Source: Nitrospiraceae bacterium
GTDB lineage: Bacteria; Nitrospirota; UBA9217
DNA: 11,130 bases
Direction: 5' to 3'
Assembly (NCBI GenBank): GCA_003454665.1
Contig: DMKB01000117.1
Location: 1-11,130 of the forward strand
Shown here: positions 7,128 through 11,130 of the stretch, piece after piece
Layout: each line of letters starts with the position of its first letter
Position numbering within the stretch: position 1 is the stretch's first letter
Notes under the pieces: generated by a model
Databases searched by the model: none
The model's input: the letters and a program-made list of their open reading frames with translations, nothing else
Told to the model about the DNA's origin: nothing
Translations under genes and position numbers: made by a program

Positions 7128-7176
7128 AGACCTGTTTTCGACACCAAACAATCACTCAATGAGCGTGCTATAAACT

Positions 7177-7434
7177 ATGGAACATACTCTCGTCATCTGG
7201 TACGGCGCAACATCATTCATCCTCGGTGTCGTCTTGTTCTTTCCGATGCGGAAGATCATTCTCGCCATGAGTGTGAACCGCCTCGCGCGGAAAGAGAAGC
7301 GGGAAGTTACGGCGGAAGAGATGGCACGGATAAAAAAACGGGTAACCGTGATAGCCGGGCTCATCGCCGTGACGTTCGCTTTTCTCTATAACCGATTCGT
7401 GATGTTCAAATATTTCGGCGATCTGCAGGGGTAA
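7177..7434 (+). CDS. Small two-helix membrane protein, unknown function
   Basis: An 85-residue protein with two predicted transmembrane helices (about 4-24 and 54-76) joined by a strongly basic, probably cytoplasmic loop (RLARKEKREVTAEEM and the following residues). Start ATG 7177 is fixed because an in-frame TAA lies two codons upstream; the Shine-Dalgarno is weak. A near-consensus promoter precedes it, and the next gene begins 2 nt after its stop with its ribosome-binding site inside this gene, so the two are co-transcribed and probably coupled. I do not recognise a named family. A membrane anchor or partner for the adjacent TPR protein is a guess based only on position. Confidence 0.8.
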   Translation: MEHTLVIWYGATSFILGVVLFFPMRKIILAMSVNRLARKEKREVTAEEMARIKKRVTVIAGLIAVTFAFLYNRFVMFKYFGDLQG

Positions 7435-7436
7435 CG

Positions 7437-8012
7437 GTGATAAAAAAAGAACATATCAGCGGCATTGTCGTGTTACTGCTTCTCGTGGCCATCGGGATAT
7501 TCGTTTTTTACTGGCGCACCGGGACCGAGGCCGTACCAGGCGATTATCAGGTGAAGACGGGCAACTACCGCCTTGAAGACGGTCAATACGCCGAAGCGAT
7601 GGAGGAGTTTAACAAGGCCCTCGAGCGGAACCCGAAGCACACCGCAGCCCATCTTGGCCTTGCCATCACCTATATGCAGATGAAACAGAATGACCGGTCA
7701 TTGCATCACTTCACCAGGGCAATCGAACTCGATCCGAATTTCGCCGTGGCCTATGCAGACCGCGGAGTTCTCCATGATCGGATGGGTAATTATGCCCTTG
7801 CGCTGAAGGATTACCAAACGGCCCTTGCGCTGAATCCCAAGCTCGCCGAAGGTCCGGGCTGGCTCTGGCGCTTCATGCGCAATATTCACGAAAAACAGCC
7901 CACCATCGCCGACCGCGCAGGGTATCTCGATGAAGAACTGAAAAAACCGCCGAAGGACCGGGTCCTGCTGGTTCCGGAGATCGACGAGAAGCAGAGGATG
8001 TATAAGAAGTAG
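7437..8012 (+). CDS. Membrane-anchored tetratricopeptide repeat (TPR) protein
   Basis: A 191-residue protein with one N-terminal transmembrane helix (about 8-25) and no cleavage motif, so it is probably anchored with its bulk in the periplasm. Three consecutive TPR units follow at about 35-68, 69-102 and 103-136, each with the G-x-Y/A and A-L-x-x-x-P spacing (for example FNKALERNP and FTRAIELDP). A 55-residue tail rich in Lys, Glu and Pro has no recognised domain. TPRs mediate protein-protein contacts, so an assembly or scaffolding role is likely, but the partner is unknown. GTG 7437 has AGGGG (7427-7431) 5 nt upstream. No clear terminator follows it. Confidence 0.88.
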   Translation: MIKKEHISGIVVLLLLVAIGIFVFYWRTGTEAVPGDYQVKTGNYRLEDGQYAEAMEEFNKALERNPKHTAAHLGLAITYMQMKQNDRSLHHFTRAIELDPNFAVAYADRGVLHDRMGNYALALKDYQTALALNPKLAEGPGWLWRFMRNIHEKQPTIADRAGYLDEELKKPPKDRVLLVPEIDEKQRMYKK

Positions 8013-8087
8013 TAGTAACGTCCTTCGGTTTCCAAAAAAGAACGTCGATGCCCTGCTTGCCTTCTTTGCGAACAGTCATCGTAAATA

Positions 8088-8125
8088 CCAAATCCCAAAT
8101 AATTTCTAATATCCAAAGTCCAAAC
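8088..8125. repeat. Half-copy of the CAAA heptad repeat
   Basis: CAAA starts at 8089, 8096, 8114 and 8121, with 7-nt spacing within each pair, in the same style as the left half of the element at 7023-7108. No matching TTTG-rich arm is present on either side, so this looks like a solitary or eroded half-element. Confidence 0.5.
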
Positions 8126-8148
8126 CGTCCTTTCATGTGAATATTAGC

Positions 8149-8177
8149 TTGACTCAGGTAGCGCTGTCTGTAATACT
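8149..8177 (+). promoter_or_regulatory. Possible sigma-70 promoter with extended -10
   Basis: TTGACT (8149-8154) lies 17 bp before AATACT (8172-8177), which is preceded by a TGT extension (8169-8171). The -35 matches five of six consensus bases and the -10 four of six. If used, transcription would start near 8184 and leave a leader of about 290 nt before the next gene. Confidence 0.45.
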
Positions 8178-8213
8178 TTCAGAATAAAATCAAATGTTTT
8201 TGGTCCCGCGGCC

Positions 8214-8231
8214 GTCTCGCTTCAGCGGGAC
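8214..8231 (+). other. Hairpin in the putative leader of the 93-residue protein gene
   Basis: GTCTCGC (8214-8220, one wobble pair in RNA) pairs with GCGGGAC (8225-8231) around a TTCA tetraloop. An upstream GTCCCGC (8203-8209) and a second GCGGGAC (8236-8242) allow mutually exclusive pairings. No T tract follows, so it is not a simple terminator. Confidence 0.45.
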
Positions 8232-8380
8232 TTGAGCGGGACGGGATGTCGCGTTGTTCAATCACACCCTGGCGTGACTGCAGGACGGGCTCCACCATGC
8301 GGCAGGCCTCTGCGCCCTGTACTGGTAGTCGCATGCGTGGTATTGGTATACGATCCGTACTTGCAGCGGATGAAACGTTA

Positions 8381-8406
8381 TTATCCTGTCAATCCTGTCT
8401 AAAAAA
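8381..8406. repeat. ATCCTGTC tandem repeat followed by an A tract (copy 1)
   Basis: ATCCTGTC occurs at 8383-8390 and again at 8392-8399, followed by TAAAAAA. A closely related sequence occurs at 9908-9927. I recall near-identical intergenic motifs from many environmental bacterial genomes, but its origin and function are not known to me. Confidence 0.55.
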
Positions 8407-8474
8407 GAATGTATCTCTTTGATTGTCTGCAGGGGCTTCGGCGCAGCGAATGATGCGTGAACAAGAGAGAGAAC

Positions 8475-8756
8475 ATGGGCGATTTCGAGATCATCTTCGA
8501 GGGCGGGCTCACCGCGAGAGACAGATACGAGATGGAGGCGCGGGGATACCGGAGCCATGTCAAGGTGACATTGCACGGCAACACGTATCCGGTGTTGTTC
8601 TACGACGCAGTGAGGCTTGCCCAGGTCCTGGAGGAAGAGACATTCATTGCTGAGCCAGGATTGATCGTGCTGCAGAAGGTGGACGAGGAGCGTATGCGGG
8701 AGGCCGTGGCGAAGCTGGTGCAAGAGGGATATTTCGAGCACTTGAAGCCGGAGTGA
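8475..8756 (+). CDS. Small cytoplasmic protein of unknown family
   Basis: A 93-residue acidic protein without a signal peptide or membrane segment. The N-terminal half looks beta-rich (FEIIFEGGLTARDRY, HVKVTLHGNTYPVLFYD) and the C-terminal half helical (VDEERMREAVAKLVQEGYF), suggesting a compact mixed fold. ATG 8475 is preferred because a GAGAGAGA purine run lies just upstream; GTG 8457 in the same frame would add six residues. It stands alone, 462 bp after the previous gene and 119 bp before the next. I do not recognise it, and coding status rests on codon usage and the ribosome-binding site. Confidence 0.7.
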   Translation: MGDFEIIFEGGLTARDRYEMEARGYRSHVKVTLHGNTYPVLFYDAVRLAQVLEEETFIAEPGLIVLQKVDEERMREAVAKLVQEGYFEHLKPE

Positions 8757-8797
8757 AAATGATCAAAAAGTGATGGTGAGCCGTCGCCTGTTTCGTG

Positions 8798-8803
8798 TAT
8801 ACT
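8798..8803 (+). promoter_or_regulatory. Possible -10 box upstream of the secreted basic protein
   Basis: TATACT matches the sigma-70 -10 consensus at five of six positions and lies 72 nt before the ATG at 8876. The expected -35 region (about 8774-8780, GGTGAG) is poor, so the promoter would be weak or activator-dependent. Confidence 0.3.
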
Positions 8804-8875
8804 CGCTGTTCCAATCGTTGTGGTCCAGGGTCGTTCGTGCGGAAGGAAAAAGGCAAATATAAAGGGGAGAAACGT

Positions 8876-9715
8876 ATGAAGATCAGAGCAATCTTGGTAG
8901 CAGTCGTCATCTGCGCGCTGGCCGCCACGAGCCATGGGGCGCCGGGGTACAAAGTGAAGGGAGGAAAGGCCTATTACGGCAAGAAGGCCATGTTCCAGGT
9001 GAAACCCGTACCCAATCTCGGGAAAGGGCACACCTACCTCATGAACCTCAAGGGGAAAAAGCTTGCTTATATTGCGGCGTACGGCAAAGGAACCAATCCC
9101 AATAAGATGTACGGAAAGGGGAGCAACCTGTTTCACGTAAGTTTCGCGCCGACCGACCAGGGTGTCTACATGGGCGTCGATGGCGGCCTTGCAAACGTAC
9201 TCGACATACTGCAGGCGAACGGCGTGTTCAAGAACAACAGCATCAGCAAATCAGGCGTGAACAGGCTTGCGAAGCACCGCTATGTGGTCATGAACAACAT
9301 CGGCTACCGGGACCCGGCGAAGCCGCAGCCGCGGGGAAAGGTCACCAGAAAAAACCGAAAAAAAGAATCTCCCGAAGAGTTCCGGAAGCGGATGGGATTC
9401 AGCGACCCGAGCAAGTCGAGCAGTTCACGGAAGACAGCGTCGCGGAAAAGCGTGAGCAGCGGGTCATCGAACGTGAGCTTTTCCATAAAGAACAATTGCC
9501 GGAAGAACGTCAAAATTTTCATCGGCTCAAAACCCCGGTATGGAAGCGGCGTAAAAGGGACGCTGAGCAGCAATTCCGTGAACAGCAGGAACGGAAAGGC
9601 AGGCGACCAGCTCTGCATCGTCGACGGCCGGGGCAATCCGATCTCGTGCATGAAAATCTCCCGGGGTATGGGGAGAGTCTCCATTAACAGTTCCTGCAGC
9701 GGTTTCGGAAGATAG
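8876..9715 (+). CDS. Secreted, very basic protein with a four-cysteine C-terminal domain
   Basis: A 279-residue protein starting with a typical Sec signal peptide (basic n-region, hydrophobic 5-17, likely cleavage around 19-22). ATG 8876 is supported by AGGGGAG about 7 nt upstream; the in-frame GTG 8795 has no such site and would bury the signal peptide. The mature protein has a Gly/Lys/Tyr-rich region (23-150), a low-complexity linker of Lys, Arg and Ser (about 155-200) and a C-terminal domain (about 200-279) with the only four mature cysteines: C208, C247, C258 and C274. That spacing would allow two disulfides in the periplasm or outside the cell. Lys and Arg greatly outnumber acidic residues, so it may bind polyanions such as nucleic acid, lipopolysaccharide or polysaccharide (inference). 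I do not recognise the family. Confidence 0.82.
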   Translation: MKIRAILVAVVICALAATSHGAPGYKVKGGKAYYGKKAMFQVKPVPNLGKGHTYLMNLKGKKLAYIAAYGKGTNPNKMYGKGSNLFHVSFAPTDQGVYMGVDGGLANVLDILQANGVFKNNSISKSGVNRLAKHRYVVMNNIGYRDPAKPQPRGKVTRKNRKKESPEEFRKRMGFSDPSKSSSSRKTASRKSVSSGSSNVSFSIKNNCRKNVKIFIGSKPRYGSGVKGTLSSNSVNSRNGKAGDQLCIVDGRGNPISCMKISRGMGRVSINSSCSGFGR

Positions 9716-9744
9716 CGATTGACCTCTATCGCGAAGAGGAACTA

Positions 9745-9962
9745 TTGAACCGATTGGTAGGACACCTAGCAACGTATGAGGAGCTGTGCAAAGAGGAGAA
9801 AAAAAACAGAGTGTTCGCGGTCTTCGGATTTACCGGTACACCGCGGACTTCGAGAAGCGCACCCTGACGTTCGAGGGGAGGCGCGCGGGTCCGGAAGGAG
9901 AGCAGCGCCTGTCCATCCTGTCTAAAACAGCCCATGAGGCGTTTCATGGGGCGGAGGAGTGA
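9745..9962 (+). pseudogene. Possible small frameshifted ORF (about 72 residues if read through a -1 shift)
   Basis: TTG 9745 has AGAGGA 4 nt upstream and opens a frame beginning MNRLVGHLATYEELCKEEKK. At 9799-9806 an A8 run contains the slippery heptamer A-AAA-AAC (9801-9807) in the correct phase. Unshifted, the frame ends at TGA 9865-9867 after 40 residues. A -1 shift at the heptamer continues from CAG 9807 through a stretch with strongly G/C-ending codons (YTADFEKRTLTFEGRRAG) to TGA 9960-9962, which abuts the Shine-Dalgarno of the next gene. This could be a broken gene with one lost A, a sequencing error in the homopolymer, or a programmed -1 frameshift. The ATCCTGTC repeat lies inside the 3' part, which argues for caution. 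No family is recognised. Confidence 0.3.
9908..9927. repeat. ATCCTGTC-type repeat (copy 2)
   Basis: CCTGTCCATCCTGTCTAAAA shares the tandem CCTGTC-N-ATCCTGTC-TAAAA structure with the copy at 8381-8406, differing at one base in the spacer. It is in the same orientation, about 1.5 kb away, on the other side of the secreted-protein gene. Confidence 0.5.
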
Positions 9963-9966
9963 ACAC

Positions 9967-11019
9967 ATGAAACCGAAAATAGCCCAGTTTCTGCGAATGT
10001 TCTTTGGTATCTCTATTCTCTGGTTCGTGGCCGGAGGATTGACACTCGGCGGCATTCAGGCATACCGGGACGCCGCGGGCGAGACGGTTGCCGCCGTTGG
10101 TCCGCGCGGCGTGGCGGACCACAATCCCTCTCTCGGAACGTACGTGTCCTTTCCCCTCGGCAGCGCGGACGTGGCGTCCGTGAATCCCTATCAGAAGCAC
10201 AAGGGCTATGTGCTACGCGTGAAGGCCGCCGAGAACGTCATTCTGTTCTTCGACGAGCAAATTCATGAAACATTCCGGGAACGGGGAACGATCCGGGTCG
10301 ATGGTCGCGTCGTCATGGGTCTGCCGGGAGTCCTCCGGACCAGCCTTCTGGCCTTTGCCCCGGGAGTGGAGAGCGACGAGGCCGTGATCATCATCCACGG
10401 CAAGACCAGAAGCAGCGAGTTGCGGATCGCCTGGATGGTCTTTGCCGGAGCGTTTCTCGCGCTCCTGGTCTCGCTCACCCTGTTCCGGGCCTACAGAGAG
10501 CACAGTCCGAAAAGGACGGGCGGAACAGGGACGGGCTTTTTCGAAGGGCTCGCGTCCCGGTACCCGGCTGTGTTCGAAAAACTCGAAAAGGTGAAACTGA
10601 ACGGGACCGGCGTCAGCATCCTGGACTATCATGAACGACGGGCCGACGGCTCCTCCCTGGTCACGAAGTGGCTCACCCTCTTCTTTATGCCTATCGCTCC
10701 TCTCTGGCGGGAGCGGATCAAACCGGGCAGAGAGTCGCTTAGACTGTGGATCCCCTTTGTCTGGCACACCGAGACCTTTGCATACCAGAGCCTCGAACGG
10801 CTGGCCGTCGACGGGACGCGAAGGGCCCGGGTCTACCTCTTCTACTACCTCTTTGTCCTGCCCTTCTCAACAGGACCGCTGATGGGTTTTCTCATCTGGC
10901 TCGGCGTGTCTTCAACGCAGATCAGCGCCGGAAGGTTCTGGTTGATTGCGGGGCTGCTCGTGCTCTGGGGAATGTTCGTGTTCCTTCTGGAGCATTGGAT
11001 CATGAAGCGGCCGCGGTGA
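9967..11019 (+). CDS. Multi-pass membrane protein of unknown function
   Basis: A 350-residue protein with an N-terminal transmembrane helix (about 10-30), a soluble, probably periplasmic, region (about 33-150), a second helix (about 155-177), a charged, probably cytoplasmic, region, a hydrophobic stretch near 235-250 that may be a re-entrant or membrane segment, and two final helices (about 285-310 and 320-342). It ends in the basic tail MKRPR. No catalytic or transport signature is apparent and I do not recognise the family. ATG 9967 is chosen over the in-frame ATG 9934 because GGAGGAG (9953-9959) sits 7 nt upstream of it. It may share a transcript with the preceding genes, since no terminator separates them. 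Confidence 0.8.
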   Translation: MKPKIAQFLRMFFGISILWFVAGGLTLGGIQAYRDAAGETVAAVGPRGVADHNPSLGTYVSFPLGSADVASVNPYQKHKGYVLRVKAAENVILFFDEQIHETFRERGTIRVDGRVVMGLPGVLRTSLLAFAPGVESDEAVIIIHGKTRSSELRIAWMVFAGAFLALLVSLTLFRAYREHSPKRTGGTGTGFFEGLASRYPAVFEKLEKVKLNGTGVSILDYHERRADGSSLVTKWLTLFFMPIAPLWRERIKPGRESLRLWIPFVWHTETFAYQSLERLAVDGTRRARVYLFYYLFVLPFSTGPLMGFLIWLGVSSTQISAGRFWLIAGLLVLWGMFVFLLEHWIMKRPR

Positions 11020-11055
11020 TGAGCTGACGGCCCATAGGCGCGGCCCAGGGCTGCA

Positions 11056-11099
11056 GGGGGTAAACCCCCAATAAAACAGAAGGAATGAGCTGTTTTCTG
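11056..11099 (+). terminator. Possible terminator after the membrane protein gene
   Basis: Two hairpins lie 37-80 nt after the stop: GGGGG-TAAA-CCCCC (11056-11069), and AAAACAG (11073-11079) pairing with CTGTTTT (11090-11096). The second stem's T4 on the 3' side gives a terminator-like, possibly bidirectional, structure. Neither has a long T tract, so the call is tentative. Confidence 0.4.
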
Positions 11100-11130
11100 C
11101 AAGTTCTCAACTCTTCGGTATTACTACCCA

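Larger units (their letters stand above)
8013..8474. other. 462-bp intergenic region with repeats, a possible promoter and hairpins
   Basis: No credible gene is seen on either strand. In order it holds a direct AACGTC repeat (8017 and 8041), a half-copy of the CAAA heptad repeat (8088-8125), a possible extended -10 promoter (8149-8177), a GTCTCGC-TTCA-GCGGGAC hairpin (8214-8231 area) with a second GCGGGAC at 8236, an imperfect dyad (8262-8277), a CGCATGCG palindrome (near 8332) and the ATCCTGTC tandem motif (8383-8399). Confidence 0.6.

Noticed and set aside
7873..8136. Minus-strand frame covering the TPR gene end and heptad repeat
   Set aside because: Its N-terminus is just the translated CAAA heptad repeat (FGLWILEIIWDL-type), a recurrent artefact, and the rest is antisense to a real gene.
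8423..8653. 76-residue plus-strand frame overlapping the 93-residue gene
   Set aside because: It is the +1 shadow of the frame with the better ribosome-binding site and protein composition, and is Arg/Gly-rich.
8795..8875. GTG 8795 as start of the secreted protein gene
   Set aside because: It lacks a Shine-Dalgarno, overlaps the candidate -10 box and would place 27 residues before an otherwise normal signal peptide.
8903..8920. Lipoprotein lipobox at Cys13 of the secreted protein
   Set aside because: The residues before the Cys are V-V-I; a lipobox needs a small residue at -1, and the Cys lies in the middle of the hydrophobic core.
1..11130. CRISPR arrays, tRNA/rRNA genes, transposases, integrases or phage genes
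   Set aside because: No regularly spaced direct repeats, cloverleaf-like sequences or recognisable mobile-element proteins were found on either strand by eye.

Overview
The window looks like a GC-rich Gram-negative chromosome, most consistent with a deltaproteobacterium-like (Desulfobacterota/Geobacter-type) or Nitrospirota-like organism. The clues are the NtrC-type sigma-54 signalling pair, the CBS/DUF294 protein and DEDDh exonuclease beside a sodium:solute symporter, and CAAA-heptad and ATCCTGTC repeats of a kind I associate with such genomes. This placement is inference from gene content, not a species call. All genes I accept are on the + strand.

Region 1 (1-6940) is a coherent regulatory and transport block. 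It opens with the C-terminal half of a sensor histidine kinase, cut just after its phosphoacceptor His box, followed 2 nt later by its NtrC-family response regulator (603-1979). A 238-bp gap then carries an excellent sigma-54 promoter (2185-2200). About 190-240 bp upstream of that promoter, across the end of the regulator gene, lies a cluster of GTAAC half-sites that could be the regulator's enhancer. The promoter faces a cNMP-binding/CBS/DUF294 protein (2218-4113), a DEDDh exonuclease overlapping it by 1 nt, and, after a G-rich 99-nt leader, a 650-residue sodium:solute symporter (4917-6869). A strong terminator preceded by a second hairpin closes the block. The simplest reading is that the two-component system senses a signal and switches on the uptake module through sigma-54. 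The DUF294 protein has lost the acidic residues of its nucleotidyltransferase motif, so it is probably a sensor or scaffold rather than an enzyme.

Region 2 (6941-8012) begins with a palindromic CAAA/TTTG heptad repeat. The end of that repeat supplies the -35 box of a near-consensus sigma-70 promoter. This drives a small two-helix membrane protein (7177-7434) and a membrane-anchored TPR protein (7437-8012).

Region 3 (8013-11130) is less familiar. It has a 462-bp non-coding stretch with a half-copy of the heptad repeat, a plausible promoter, hairpins and an ATCCTGTC repeat. It then has a 93-residue orphan, a very basic secreted protein with a four-cysteine C-terminal domain, a possibly frameshifted small ORF containing the slippery heptamer A-AAA-AAC, and an unrecognised multi-pass membrane protein. 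No tRNA, rRNA, CRISPR array, transposase or phage gene was seen.
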